From Hyphomicrobiales bacterium (GTDB taxonomy: Bacteria > Pseudomonadota > Alphaproteobacteria > Rhizobiales > Xanthobacteraceae): 44,803 nt of DNA. The stretch is taken from positions 1 through 44,803 of the forward strand of contig JACESF010000029.1 of NCBI GenBank assembly GCA_013911975.1. Direction: 5' to 3'. Positions within the stretch are counted from its first letter, which is position 1. Every line of letters starts with the position of its first letter. The position numbers and the translations under genes were made by a program. Shown here one piece after another: positions 10,237-19,739 of the stretch. The notes beneath the pieces were generated by a model that was not told where the DNA came from, ran no database searches, and saw only the letters and a list, made by a program, of their open reading frames with translations.

Positions 10237-11628
10237 TCACACCTTGCGCACGCGCCCCGCGCCGAAGCGGCGCTTCACCAGCGCCACGCGTTCGGGAAGG
10301 ATGCGCAGCACCACATGGAGCGCGCCCTCGCTGTCGGGCCGCCGCTCCAGCACTTCCCCGTGCCGGTAGAGCCAGCCGATGCCCTCGCCGTCCTCCGTGG
10401 GCACGGTGACGTGCAGGGTGGTCCGCCCCGCCGTGATGCGGCGCTCCACCACCGAGAGAAGGTCCGCCGTCCCCTCCCCCGTGAGCGCCGAGACCAGGAC
10501 CGGGCGTTCGCCCAGCGGCACGCGCTCGGCGGAATTGACGAGGCCCTGGCGCTCCTCCTCGGAGAGGCGGTCGATCTTGTTCCAGACCTCCACCATGCGC
10601 CCGCCCTCTTCCACGTCGATGCCGAGGTCGGCGAGCACGTCGCGCACGTCCTGCGCCTGCGCCTCCGTGTCGGGATGGGACATGTCCCGCACATGCAGGA
10701 TCACGTCCGCCTCGATCACCTCTTCCAGGGTGGCGCGGAAGGCCGCCACGAGCTGGGTGGGAAGCTCGGAGATGAAGCCCACCGTGTCTGACAGGATGAT
10801 CCGCGTGCCGTGCGGCAGGTCCACGCTGCGCAGCGTGGGGTCCAGCGTCGCGAACAGCAGGTCCTGCGCGGTCACGTCCGCCCGGGTCAGGCGATTGAAT
10901 AAGGTAGACTTTCCGGCATTGGTGTAGCCCACCAGGGCCACCACCGGATATGGCACGCGCTTGCGGCTGGTGCGGTGGAGGGCGCGGGTGCGCTTCACCT
11001 GCTCCAGGTCACGCTCGATGCGCACGATCCGCTCGCCGATGATGCGGCGGTCCGCCTCGATCTGCGTCTCGCCGGGGCCGCCCAGGAAGCCGAAGCCGCC
11101 GCGCTGGCGCTCCAGATGGGTCCAGGAGCGCACGAGGCGGGAGCGCTGGTAGGTGAGGTGCGCCAGCTCCACCTGGAGCGCGCCTTCCTTGGTGCGGGCG
11201 CGCTGGCCGAAAATCTCCAGGATCAGCGCGGTCCGGTCTACCACCTTGGTGGCCCACGCCTTTTCCAGGTTGCGCTGCTGCACGGGCGAGAGCGCGGCAT
11301 CCACGAAGACGAGGCCGATCTCCTCCGCCTTCACGATGTCGGCGATCTCCTCCACCTTGCCCGCGCCCAGATAGGTGGCGGGCTTGATGTCCGGCAGGCC
11401 CACCAACGCGCGGTGGACCACCTCAAGCTCGATGGCGAGCGCAAGCCCCGCCGCCTCGTCGAGGCGTGCCTCGGGCGAGCGGCGTTCCTCGGCCCCACGG
11501 GCCGAGCGCTTGGTGAAATAGGGTGTGATGACCGCACAGCGTGTGGGCGGGGCGCGGCGATCGACGCCGCCTTTCATCCCCTGCCCGGAAGCGCTGCGCG
11601 ACGCGGGGTCGACGCTCTTGCGCTCCAC
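10237..11628 (-). CDS. hflX: GTPase HflX
   Basis: The 463-residue GTPase is a ribosome-associated factor that splits stalled 70S ribosomes. The N-terminal HflX domain includes [18 protein letters not shown] and [16 protein letters not shown], and a basic helix region reads [20 protein letters not shown]. The GTPase domain has GYTNAGKST (P-loop), [19 protein letters not shown] (switch II) and NKID. The start lies only 6 bases after the hfq stop, so hfq and hflX form one transcription unit, the classical pairing. The N-terminus is extended by about 40 basic residues compared with short homologues. All G motifs are intact. Confidence 0.96.
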   Translation of the reverse strand: MERKSVDPASRSASGQGMKGGVDRRAPPTRCAVITPYFTKRSARGAEERRSPEARLDEAAGLALAIELEVVHRALVGLPDIKPATYLGAGKVEEIADIVKAEEIGLVFVDAALSPVQQRNLEKAWATKVVDRTALILEIFGQRARTKEGALQVELAHLTYQRSRLVRSWTHLERQRGGFGFLGGPGETQIEADRRIIGERIVRIERDLEQVKRTRALHRTSRKRVPYPVVALVGYTNAGKSTLFNRLTRADVTAQDLLFATLDPTLRSVDLPHGTRIILSDTVGFISELPTQLVAAFRATLEEVIEADVILHVRDMSHPDTEAQAQDVRDVLADLGIDVEEGGRMVEVWNKIDRLSEEERQGLVNSAERVPLGERPVLVSALTGEGTADLLSVVERRITAGRTTLHVTVPTEDGEGIGWLYRHGEVLERRPDSEGALHVVLRILPERVALVKRRFGAGRVRKV

Positions 11629-11634
11629 GCGACG

Positions 11635-11898
11635 CTACGCCTTCTCCGCCTCGTCGGTCGGATCGAACAGCTGCACGGGATGGCCCGGCATGATGGTCGA
11701 GATGGCGTGCTTGTAGACGAGCTGGGAATGACCGTCCCGGCGCAGCAGCACGCAGAAATTGTCGAACCAGGTCACGACGCCTTGGAGCTTGACCCCGTTC
11801 ACAAGAAAGATGGTGAGGGGAGTTTTTGCCTTGCGTACGTGGTTCAGGAACGTGTCCTGAAGATTTTGTGTGCGTTCCGCCGCCATTTTCGTATCCAT
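11635..11898 (-). CDS. hfq: RNA chaperone Hfq
   Basis: Hfq is the hexameric Sm-like protein that pairs small RNAs with their targets. Sm1 is seen in [34 protein letters not shown], with the Gln residues near the N-terminus ([11 protein letters not shown]) that bind uridine. Sm2 is [12 protein letters not shown], with the conserved YKHA. The ATG at 11898 gives 87 residues, but the family alignment begins at the fifth residue ([10 protein letters not shown]), so the ATG at 11886 is an equal candidate; neither has a clear ribosome site. In alphaproteobacteria hfq commonly follows the ntr-trk series and helps control nitrogen fixation genes. Confidence 0.97.
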   Translation of the reverse strand: MDTKMAAERTQNLQDTFLNHVRKAKTPLTIFLVNGVKLQGVVTWFDNFCVLLRRDGHSQLVYKHAISTIMPGHPVQLFDPTDEAEKA

Positions 11899-12028
11899 TG
11901 TTTCGGCGCTGCCCCACCCTTCCCCAAACGTTGCAACGTCGGAGGGGCGGGAATTAATGACTTAAAATGGCACAGCCCGCGCGATAGGCAAGGATATTTT
12001 GCTGCGCAGCATTTTGCGCTGCGATGCG

Positions 12029-12889
12029 TCAGACATCCGCTTCCGCAAAATCGTGGAACCGCGCGCGAAGCCCCAGCGCCACAGGGCCGGGACGCCCTTC
12101 GCCCACCTTCTGTCCGTCAATGGCGACCACCGGAAGAACGATTCCCGAAGCCGACGAAATGAACGCTTCCCGGGCCTCCAGCGCCTCGGCACGGGTGAAA
12201 GCGCGCTCCTCTACACGCAACCCCTCGCCCTGGGCCACCTCGAACAGCACGGTGCGGGTGATTCCCCGCAGGATTCCCGCCTCCGCGGGACGGGTCACGA
12301 GCGCGCCGTCGGCGGTGACGATCCAGGCATTGGTGGAGGCGCCCTCCGTCACCCGGCCGTCCGCGTCGATGAACCAGGCCTCGAAGGCGCCCGCCTCGCG
12401 CGCCTGCTGCTTGGCGAGCACGTTGGGCAGCAGGCCCACCGTCTTGATGTCCACCCGCTCCCAGCGATTGTCTGGGACGGTGATGACCTTCACGCCCGCC
12501 TTGGCCTTGGCGGCGCCCGCCGCCGGATCGCTGGCGCGGGCGGTCACGATGACCGAGGGCGGCGTGTCGGCGGCGGGGAAGCCGTGGTCCCGGCGGGCGA
12601 TGCCGCGCGTGACCTGGAGATAGACGAGCCCGGTGCGCACGCGGTTGCGGCGCACCGTCTCCTTCATCACCACCAGCAGCGCGGCGCGGGGCATGGGCGA
12701 AGCGATGCGCAATTCGCCGAGGGAGCGGTCGAGCCGGTCCAGGTGGCGCCGGGCGTCCACAAGCCGGCCGGCACGGACCTCGCACACCTCATAGACGCCA
12801 TCGGAGAACTGGAAGCCCCGGTCCTCGATATGGATTCCCGCATCGGCATGGGGAAGGTAGCGGCCGTTCACATAGGCGATGCGCGACAT
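12029..12889 (-). CDS. dat: D-amino-acid transaminase (class IV PLP enzyme)
   Basis: The 286-residue enzyme is a fold-type IV aminotransferase. [15 protein letters not shown] at residues 21-35 is the characteristic N-terminal motif, with R-G-F-Q-F-x-D-G-V-Y-E typical of D-alanine transaminases. The PLP lysine lies in [17 protein letters not shown], and [11 protein letters not shown] supplies the conserved Glu and Asn. It would interconvert D-alanine or D-glutamate with 2-oxo acids, supplying cell-wall D-amino acids. It starts 14 bases after trkH, so it belongs to that operon. A branched-chain aminotransferase or aminodeoxychorismate lyase is less likely given the N-terminal motif. Confidence 0.9.
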   Translation of the reverse strand: MSRIAYVNGRYLPHADAGIHIEDRGFQFSDGVYEVCEVRAGRLVDARRHLDRLDRSLGELRIASPMPRAALLVVMKETVRRNRVRTGLVYLQVTRGIARRDHGFPAADTPPSVIVTARASDPAAGAAKAKAGVKVITVPDNRWERVDIKTVGLLPNVLAKQQAREAGAFEAWFIDADGRVTEGASTNAWIVTADGALVTRPAEAGILRGITRTVLFEVAQGEGLRVEERAFTRAEALEAREAFISSASGIVLPVVAIDGQKVGEGRPGPVALGLRARFHDFAEADV

Positions 12890-12903
12890 GGACCTCGGTG
12901 ACC

Positions 12904-14322
12904 TCAGGTGCGCCAGAAGGCGAGATGGATGAGGACGAACGCCCCCACGGTCTCGATCCGCCCGGCGATCATGGCGAAGGCGGCGCCCGCCATGGACACC
13001 GCCGGAAGGCTCGCGATGGGCGGCCAGCCCTGCCCGGAGGCATCATAGAGCGGGCCGGCATTGGTGATGGCGGCCACCGCGCCCACAAGCGCCGCCTCGA
13101 AGCTGGGCGCGCCGAAGCCGAGCGCGACGATGACCGCGGCCAGGGTGGCGAACAGGGCCACCGTGCCCACCCAGACCCCGCGCATGGCCGAGCCGATGCC
13201 GCCCTCCCCGGTGCGGGAGGGCTGGACGATGTTGGGCGAGATGAGGCGGGCGAGATCGCCCCGCGCGCGCAGCAGCATGGCGCGCACCCGCAGGATCTTC
13301 AGGCCGCCCGCCACGGACAGCGCCCCGCCCCCCACCAGCGTCACCATCAGGAGCAGCCCTGTCGGAAGATGCTGGAACGTGTCGGATGCCGCCGGAACGC
13401 CCGAGGTGGAGATGAGGGAGGCGGCGGTGAACAGGCCCTCGCCGATGGATTCGACCACGTCCTCCCCCGGCGTCACACGGAACAGCAGCACCGCGAACAG
13501 CAGGCCCAGCACCAGCCAATAGCCCAGCAGGATGAGGCTTTCCGGCTGCTCCGGCGCCGCATGGATGCGGCGGCTCACCAGCGCCCGGTGCCAGCGCACG
13601 CTGGTGGCGGCCCAGAGCAGGAACGGGATGAACACCCAGCGCGCCGCGCCTCCGGCCTCCAGCACGGCCTTCGCCTCGGGCGGGATATGGGCCCCGGAGG
13701 AGGTGGCCGCGCTGGCGAGGCAGAAGGCGGCATAGGGCTCAGCGCCCGTGAACAGCAGCGCCAGGAAGGCGAGGCCGAACGCCCCGGCATAGACCGGCGC
13801 CACGTCCTTCAGCACGCCCGCCGTATCCACCGCGTCGCGCTCGTCCAGCCGGTGCACCGCGCGGTCCGGCAGGCCCGCAATGCCTGCGGGGGCGAGAATG
13901 GCGACGCCGGACACCAGAGTCAGCAGCCCGCCGCTCCATTGCAGCAGCGCGAACCAGACGAACAGGCTGCGCGGGCCGGTGGGTACCTGCGTGAAGCCGG
14001 TGGTGGTGAAGGCCGACAGCGCCTCGAACCATGCGGCGTGAAGCTCCATCCCGGCGGCGACGGCGATGACGGGCGCCGCCACGGCGGGAACCAGCACCCA
14101 CAGCGCCGCCAGGGCGGTGAAGACCTGGAACCGGCGGATCCGCCCGGCGAGGCCCGCGCTGGCGAAATACATGGCCCCCGCCAGGAAGCCGCAGCCCAGC
14201 GTGGTGGCGAGGAAAGCGGGCGCGAGCCCCTCCCCCCAGCGGGCCGAGACGAGTGCGGGAACGAGGGCCGCCGCGCCCGTCCAGGCCAGCGCGAGCGCGA
14301 GGAGGCGGACGACCGAAGCCAT
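12904..14322 (-). CDS. trkH: TrkH-family potassium uptake membrane protein
   Basis: This 472-residue protein is the K+-translocating subunit of the Trk system. Four pore-loop filters are seen: FEALSAFTTTGFTQ, FCLASAATSSGAHI, FTAASLISTSGVPA and AVAAITNAGPL. Each has the T/S-x-x-G or N-x-G core of the K+ filter. Around ten membrane segments are visible. The third and fourth filters are the more degenerate ones, as usual in TrkH. It starts 6 bases after trkA, its regulatory partner, and the two are surely co-translated. Residue changes around the filters are modest, so K+ (perhaps also Na+) is the expected ion. Confidence 0.93.
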   Translation of the reverse strand: MASVVRLLALALAWTGAAALVPALVSARWGEGLAPAFLATTLGCGFLAGAMYFASAGLAGRIRRFQVFTALAALWVLVPAVAAPVIAVAAGMELHAAWFEALSAFTTTGFTQVPTGPRSLFVWFALLQWSGGLLTLVSGVAILAPAGIAGLPDRAVHRLDERDAVDTAGVLKDVAPVYAGAFGLAFLALLFTGAEPYAAFCLASAATSSGAHIPPEAKAVLEAGGAARWVFIPFLLWAATSVRWHRALVSRRIHAAPEQPESLILLGYWLVLGLLFAVLLFRVTPGEDVVESIGEGLFTAASLISTSGVPAASDTFQHLPTGLLLMVTLVGGGALSVAGGLKILRVRAMLLRARGDLARLISPNIVQPSRTGEGGIGSAMRGVWVGTVALFATLAAVIVALGFGAPSFEAALVGAVAAITNAGPLYDASGQGWPPIASLPAVSMAGAAFAMIAGRIETVGAFVLIHLAFWRT

Positions 14323-14328
14323 GGGCGA

Positions 14329-15705
14329 TCAGAAGAATTCGAGGCTGACGCGGAACAATTGCTCCACGCGCTTGATGCGCTCGGCGAGCGCGAAGAGCAC
14401 CACGCGGTCCTGCGCCCGCACCACCGTGTCGCCGGTGGGCAGCAGCACCTCGCCATTGCGCACGATGGCGCCGATGCGCAGGCCCTCCATCACGTCGAGG
14501 TCGCGCAGCGGGCGCCCCACCAGCGGCGAGGTCTCCAGCGCCTCCGCCTCGATCACCTCGCCCGTCCCGTCCAGCAGGGCATGGACCCGGTGGATGCGGC
14601 CGCGCCGCACATGCTGGAGGATCTTCGAGACCGTGATCTGGCGCGGGTTCACATGGGCGTCGATGCCGAGCCCTTGCGCGAAGGCGGCATAGCCCTGCTC
14701 GTTCACCAGGGAGAGGATGCGCCGCGCGCCCAATTGCTTGGCCAGCAGGCAGGACAGGATGTTGATGCGGTCGTCATTGGTGAGCGACAGCATGGTGTCC
14801 GCGTCCGACACGCCCGCCTCGTCCAGGATGTCGCGGGCCAGCGCGTCGCCATGCAGCACGACGGTGCGCTGGAGCGTCTCGGCGATGGTCTGGGCCCGCT
14901 CGCGGGAGGTCTCGATGATCTTCACCTTCGCGGCGGCGTTCCGCTGCTCCAGCTCATGGGCCACGTAGGTGCCGATATTGCCGCCGCCGGCGATGACGAT
15001 GCGCTGGCCGGGGATCTCGTCATGGCCGAAGATCGAAAGGGTGCGCTTCACCTGGTTGGCGGCCGCGACGAAATAGGCGACGTCGCCCACCTGGATATGG
15101 TCCGTGCTCTTGAGCACCACCGGCTTGCCCGCGCGCAGCACGGCGACCACCGTGGCGCGCAGGTCCGGGAAAAGCTGGGTCAGCTCGCGCAGCGGCGTGC
15201 CCACCACGGGACATTCCTCGCCGCACACCACGCCCGCCACCACCACCGCGCCGTCGGCGAAGGTCACGGTATCCACCGCGCCCGGCAGCGACAGGCGGCG
15301 CAGCACCGTCTCGCCCACTTCCACTTCGGGGGAGATGACCACGTCCACCGGCAGGTGGTCGCGCGAGAGCATCTCGCGCCATTCCGGCTGGAGATAGGTC
15401 TGGGCGCGGATGCGGGCCACCTTGGTGGGGACGTTGAACAGGGAATGGCCCACCTGGCAGGCCACCATGTTCACCTCGTCCGAGAGGGTGACGGCGATGA
15501 GCATGTCCGCCTGCTCGGCGCCCGCGCGGGCCAGCACGTCAGGATGAGACCCGTGTCCCACGACGCCGCGCACGTCCAACTGCTCGGTGGCGACCTGGAT
15601 GCGCCGCGGATCCGCATCGACGATGGACACGTCGTTCTGCTCACCGGCGAGGCGTTCGGCGATGCCGAACCCCACCTGCCCCGCCCCGCAGATCACCACC
15701 TTCAT
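14329..15705 (-). CDS. trkA: Trk system potassium uptake regulator TrkA
   Basis: The 458-residue cytosolic protein binds NAD(H) and gates TrkH. It contains two RCK repeats. The first dinucleotide motif is ICGAGQVGFGIAERLAGEQN at residues 5-24; the second, GGGNIGTYVAHELEQ, lies near residue 236. Each nucleotide domain is followed by an RCK_C domain (VVLKSTDHIQVGDVAYF and VLLPTGDTVVRAQDRVVLF). Length is that of the classical two-repeat TrkA. It stands between ntrX (190 bases upstream) and trkH, the arrangement known from Azospirillum and related bacteria. The long gap before it contains two hairpins, so some independent control is possible. Confidence 0.95.
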   Translation of the reverse strand: MKVVICGAGQVGFGIAERLAGEQNDVSIVDADPRRIQVATEQLDVRGVVGHGSHPDVLARAGAEQADMLIAVTLSDEVNMVACQVGHSLFNVPTKVARIRAQTYLQPEWREMLSRDHLPVDVVISPEVEVGETVLRRLSLPGAVDTVTFADGAVVVAGVVCGEECPVVGTPLRELTQLFPDLRATVVAVLRAGKPVVLKSTDHIQVGDVAYFVAAANQVKRTLSIFGHDEIPGQRIVIAGGGNIGTYVAHELEQRNAAAKVKIIETSRERAQTIAETLQRTVVLHGDALARDILDEAGVSDADTMLSLTNDDRINILSCLLAKQLGARRILSLVNEQGYAAFAQGLGIDAHVNPRQITVSKILQHVRRGRIHRVHALLDGTGEVIEAEALETSPLVGRPLRDLDVMEGLRIGAIVRNGEVLLPTGDTVVRAQDRVVLFALAERIKRVEQLFRVSLEFF

Positions 15706-15716
15706 GGATGATTCCC

Positions 15717-15782
15717 CTAGAGGGCGATCGACCCACCCCGACGCATTCTAGTGCATCGAGATGGGTCGTAAATCGCTCTCTA
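15717..15782. repeat. Imperfect palindrome in the ntrX-trkA gap
   Basis: CTAGAGGGCGATCGACCCA at the left is matched by TGGGTCGTAAATCGCTCTCT at the right with a few mismatches, around a ~27-base centre containing TCTAG. The form resembles dispersed extragenic palindromes of Xanthobacteraceae with CTAGAG/CTCTAG ends. It lies just before the trkA start codon on the minus strand, so it is in the trkA leader. Confidence 0.5.
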
Positions 15783-15797
15783 TCAACGATTTAGAGG

Positions 15798-15813
15798 CCG
15801 ATTCCCCAATCGG
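15798..15813. terminator. Perfect hairpin between ntrX and trkA
   Basis: CCGATT-CCCC-AATCGG is a 6+4+6 hairpin about 80 bases after the ntrX stop on the minus strand. CCAATC/GATTGG half-sites overlap it and can form an alternative hairpin to 15831. No U-run follows. It may attenuate read-through from ntrX into trkA or be an operator. Confidence 0.3.
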
Positions 15814-15895
15814 GCTGATTCAACCTGATTGGACCAGACTCTCTTCGGCCGCAGATTAGTTCACCGGCCGATCCCCTGGCAAACGCGCGCCGCCC

Positions 15896-17257
15896 TCAGC
15901 CGACCCCGAGGGCCTTGAGCTTGCGGTGCAGCGCGGAGCGTTCCATCCCCACGAATTCGGCCGTGCGCGAGATGTTGCCGCCGAAGCGGTTGATCTGGGC
16001 GGCGAGATATTCGCGCTCGAACACCTCGCGCGCCTCGCGCAGGGGCAGGCCCATGAGGTGCTCGCCGCCATTGCCGGTGGGCAGGTTCGGCACCAGCGCG
16101 CCCACATCCGGCGGCAGCATGGAGGCGGTGACGATGGCCTCCGGGTCGCCGCCCGCCAGGATCAGCACGCGCTCCACATTGTTGCGGAGCTGGCGGACAT
16201 TGCCCGGCCAGTCGTGGGACTGGAGCACCGCCATGGCGTCGTCCGCGATGGCCCGGCGCGGCAGGCCGGTGGTCTGGCTGATCAGCTCGATGAAGAAGTC
16301 CACCAGTTCGGGGATGTCCTCCCGCCGCTCCGCCAAAGGGGGCACGCGGATCGGCACCACGGAGAGGCGGTGATAGAGGTCCTCGCGGAACCGCCCCTTG
16401 CCGATCTCTTCCTCCAGGTTGCGCCCGGTAGAGGAGATGATGCGCACGTCCACATTCACCTTCTCGGTGCCGCCGATGCGGGTGAAGGTCTGCTCCACCA
16501 GCACGCGCAGCACGCGGTTCTGGGTCTCGCGGGGCATGTCCGCGATCTCGTCCAGGAACAGGGTGCCCCCGTGCGCCTCTTCCAGCGCGCCCCGGCGCGG
16601 CTCGCGCCCCTCGCCCGGCTCCACGCCGAACAGTTCGTATTCCAGCCGCTCGGGCGTGATGGCCGCCGCGTTGATGACCACGAACGGCCCCTGGGCGCGG
16701 GCCGAGGAACCGTGGACCATGCGCGCCGTCAATTCCTTGCCGGAGCCGGACGGGCCGATGATGAGGATGCGCGAATTGGTGGGGCCGACCCGGTCCACGG
16801 TGGCGCGCAATTGCTGGATAGCGCTGGAGCGGCCCACCAGCTTGTGCGGCGTATGCTGCTTCAGCTCCTTCACCTCGCGGCGCAGGCGCAGGGTCTCCAG
16901 CGCGCGCTGGGCGATCAGCAGCAGGCGGTCGGCGTTGAACGGCTTCTCCACGAAGTCGTAGGCGCCGCGCTTGATGGCGGCCACCGCGGTCTCGATGTTG
17001 CCGTGGCCCGAGATCATCACCACCGGCACGTCCGGGTGCTCGGACTTGATGAGGTCCAGCAGTTCCAGGCCGTCGAGGCGGCTGCCTTCCAGCCAGATGT
17101 CCAGGAAGATCAAATTGGGCCGGCGCGCGGCGATGGCGGCGAGCGCGGTGTCCGCGTCGCGGGCCGTGCGCGCGCTGTAGCCCTCGTCCTCCAGGATGCC
17201 CGCGACGAGGTCGCGGATGTCGGCCTCGTCGTCGACGATGAGAATGTCGTGCGCCAT
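15896..17257 (-). CDS. ntrX: Nitrogen assimilation response regulator NtrX
   Basis: The 453-residue regulator is phosphorylated by NtrY. The receiver domain (1-120) has Asp53 in IFLDIWLEG as the phosphoacceptor, with DD at 9-10 and Lys near 105 (VEKPF). The AAA+ domain has GPSGSGKELTARM (Walker A), [13 protein letters not shown] (Walker B) and WPGNVRQLRNNVERV. The sigma-54 contact loop GAFTGA is missing; the sequence reads ELFGVEPGEGREPRRGALEEA there. A Fis-type helix-turn-helix ends the protein (GGNISRTAEFVGMERSALHRKLKALG). NtrX starts 4 bases after ntrY. Loss of GAFTGA is a known trait of alphaproteobacterial NtrX and implies control through the main sigma factor or repression. Confidence 0.95.
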   Translation of the reverse strand: MAHDILIVDDEADIRDLVAGILEDEGYSARTARDADTALAAIAARRPNLIFLDIWLEGSRLDGLELLDLIKSEHPDVPVVMISGHGNIETAVAAIKRGAYDFVEKPFNADRLLLIAQRALETLRLRREVKELKQHTPHKLVGRSSAIQQLRATVDRVGPTNSRILIIGPSGSGKELTARMVHGSSARAQGPFVVINAAAITPERLEYELFGVEPGEGREPRRGALEEAHGGTLFLDEIADMPRETQNRVLRVLVEQTFTRIGGTEKVNVDVRIISSTGRNLEEEIGKGRFREDLYHRLSVVPIRVPPLAERREDIPELVDFFIELISQTTGLPRRAIADDAMAVLQSHDWPGNVRQLRNNVERVLILAGGDPEAIVTASMLPPDVGALVPNLPTGNGGEHLMGLPLREAREVFEREYLAAQINRFGGNISRTAEFVGMERSALHRKLKALGVG

Positions 17258-17261
17258 GACG

Positions 17262-19481
17262 TCAGGCTCCCTGCGCGGCGTCGGCGGCGACGGGGCCGTC
17301 CGCGCGCAGCTTCAGGCGGATCCAGGCTCCGCGGCCGTCGGGAGAATCGTACAGCTCGATCCCTCCCCCATGCTCCTCCATGATCTTCCCCACGATGGCG
17401 AGGCCGAGGCCGGTGCCCTTCTCGCGGGTGGTCACATAGGGCTCCAGGAGCCGGGCACGGTTTTCCTGGGGAAGGCCAAGTCCGTTGTCGATCACGTCCA
17501 CCACCAAATGGTCACCGGAGCGCTCCGCCCGGATGCGGATGAGCCCCTTGCCGCGTTGCTCCGCCGGCACGGCCTCGATGGCCTCGGCGGCATTCTTCAG
17601 GATGTTGGTCAAGGCTTGGGAAACGAGGCGGCGGTCGAACCGCGCCGGAAGGGAGGCGGGCATTTCCGCCTCGAACGTGACCTCAGGATGGCCGACCCGC
17701 ATGAGAAAGACGCTTTGCCGCAGCGTCTCGGCGAGATCCTGGCTGTCCACCACCGGCTTGGGCATGCGGGCGAAGGAGGAGAACTCGTCCACCATGCGGC
17801 CGATGTCGCCCACCTGGCGGATGATGGTGTCCGTGCACTGGTCGAACACGTCCCGGTCCTGGGTGATGTGCTTGCCGTATTTGCGCTTGAGACGCTCGGC
17901 CGAAAGCTGGATGGGGGTCAGCGGGTTCTTGATCTCGTGGGCGATACGCCGCGCCACGTCCGCCCAGGCGGAGGTGCGCTGGGCCTGGATCAGCGCGGTG
18001 ATGTCATCCAGCGTCACCACCCAGCCGTGCTCCGCCTCGCTCGCCTGCTCGGTGGTGACGCGCACGGCGAACACCCGGTCCTTGCCCTCGCGGGTGAGGG
18101 AGATGTTGCCCTGGATCACCCGCTGGCGGGACCCTTCCGCCTCACCCAGCAGCCCGGCCGCCTCCGGCAGCACGTCCACCAGCAGGCAGCCGAGCACGTC
18201 CGCCTCGCGCACTCCCAGCAGGAATTCCGCGGAACGGTTGAGGATGGTGACGCGCGCGGTGGGATCGAGGCCGATCACGCCCGCCCCCACGCCCGCCAGC
18301 ACCGCCTCGGTGAAGCGGCGGCGGCTGTCGATCTGCGCGCTGGCCTGGAGCAGGTCGGTGCGCTGGGCGCGCAGTTCGGAGGTCATCTTGTTGAAGGTCT
18401 CGCCCAGGGCCGCAAGGTCGCCCTCCGAGCGATAGACGGGCACCTGCACGTCGAGATTCCCGTCCGCCACGTGGGTGGCGGCGGAGATCAGCCGCCGGAT
18501 GGGCGCCACCAGCCATTTGGAGAAATTGATGCCCAGCCACACCGCCGACAGCAGCACGATCAGCGTGATGACCGCATACATGAGCGCGAACGCCACCTGC
18601 ACGCCGAAGCGCCGCTGCTCCAGGCTCTCATAGTCCGCCAGGGTCTCGCGCGTGGTCTTCAGATAGCCGATGACGCGCGGGTCGATGGGCCGGGCCACGT
18701 AGAGATAGAGGTCGTCATAGTCCTTCAGCTTCACCAGCGCGCCCACGAAGTCGGCGTCGTTGGGCAGATAGATGATGGGCTGCTCGGTGGTGGCGTCGTC
18801 GATGGCGATGTTGGCGGGCACCACGAATTCGCGGCCCGCATTCACCTGCGCCCGCTCCACCACGGACAGGTCCTTTCGGATGAGCATGGAGCCCGGCAGG
18901 TTGCGCAGCGCGGCCTGGGCGGTGAGCACCTGCCGGAAGCGCTCCGGGTCGTTCTCATACATGGGCTTCAGCCGGGTGAGGTCGTTGCTCATGGCGAGCA
19001 CGTCGCCCCGGATGTTCAGCGCATGCTCGCGCACATAGGTCTGCGCCACCTGGACCGCGCTCGCCACGATCTCGCGGGTGCGGATGGAGAACCAGCGGTC
19101 GAGGCCGCGATCCAGCGTCAGGCTCGCCACCACCGCCACCAGGATGGCGGGCACCACCGCGACGATGGCGAACAGGCCGACGATGCGCACATGCAGCCGC
19201 GCCGCCGCCCGGCCCCGCGCCCGGGCGCGGGCGATGCGCCACACCTCGCGCCCCACCATGGTGGACAGGACGATGACCGCGAACGCATTGCCCGCCAAAA
19301 GGCCGATGACCACCTCGTGGGTGGGCACGACGGGGGTGAGGCCCATGAGGATGAGGAAGGTGACGAGCGCCGAGACGAGGGCGAGGATCACCATGAGCGG
19401 CGCGAACCACCCGAGCGTGCCGAACCGGCCGCTCATGGCGGAGCCCGCGCTCTCCGGTCCCTCCAGGGATGTCATATTCAT
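17262..19481 (-). CDS. ntrY: Nitrogen/redox sensor histidine kinase NtrY
   Basis: The 739-residue membrane kinase phosphorylates NtrX. Three N-terminal membrane segments (for example GWFAPLMVILALVSALVTFLILMGL) precede a periplasmic domain and a further membrane span near VAFALMYAVITLIVLLSAVWLGI. HAMP, then PAS, then the kinase core follow. The phosphoacceptor is in [19 protein letters not shown], and the ATP-binding lobe shows NILKNAAEAIEAVP, DNGLGLPQENRARLLEPYVT and GTGLGLAIVGKIMEEHGG. The ATG at 19481 was chosen; the frame stays open to 19655 but the extra residues are not family-like. It is 258 bases downstream of the EAL-protein gene and may therefore have its own promoter. Confidence 0.95.
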   Translation of the reverse strand: MNMTSLEGPESAGSAMSGRFGTLGWFAPLMVILALVSALVTFLILMGLTPVVPTHEVVIGLLAGNAFAVIVLSTMVGREVWRIARARARGRAAARLHVRIVGLFAIVAVVPAILVAVVASLTLDRGLDRWFSIRTREIVASAVQVAQTYVREHALNIRGDVLAMSNDLTRLKPMYENDPERFRQVLTAQAALRNLPGSMLIRKDLSVVERAQVNAGREFVVPANIAIDDATTEQPIIYLPNDADFVGALVKLKDYDDLYLYVARPIDPRVIGYLKTTRETLADYESLEQRRFGVQVAFALMYAVITLIVLLSAVWLGINFSKWLVAPIRRLISAATHVADGNLDVQVPVYRSEGDLAALGETFNKMTSELRAQRTDLLQASAQIDSRRRFTEAVLAGVGAGVIGLDPTARVTILNRSAEFLLGVREADVLGCLLVDVLPEAAGLLGEAEGSRQRVIQGNISLTREGKDRVFAVRVTTEQASEAEHGWVVTLDDITALIQAQRTSAWADVARRIAHEIKNPLTPIQLSAERLKRKYGKHITQDRDVFDQCTDTIIRQVGDIGRMVDEFSSFARMPKPVVDSQDLAETLRQSVFLMRVGHPEVTFEAEMPASLPARFDRRLVSQALTNILKNAAEAIEAVPAEQRGKGLIRIRAERSGDHLVVDVIDNGLGLPQENRARLLEPYVTTREKGTGLGLAIVGKIMEEHGGGIELYDSPDGRGAWIRLKLRADGPVAADAAQGA

Positions 19482-19739
19482 CGCCCCATCCCGGCGCGGC
19501 GCGTCATGGATCCCGGTTCCCGCTTTCGCAGCCTGAGGCCTGTCAAACCCGCTCCCCCGTTCCGCCGTTCGCGTGCTGATGCAGTGGAACGACACTGGTG
19601 CAAAAATGTGACAGACGGAATGGGGAAGTTTGCCGAAGGGCCGTTCCGGGCGCACCGCCCACAGGAGATCGCGCGCCGCCCCCGCCGCGTCCGAGCTTCG
19701 CTAACCCATTCTTACATTTATGGATCGTCCGGCCCGGCG

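Noticed and set aside
12898..15711. A plus-strand open frame of about 937 residues opposite trkH and trkA
   Set aside because: Antisense shadow with low-complexity His/Arg/Gln content; TrkA and TrkH on the other strand explain the sequence.
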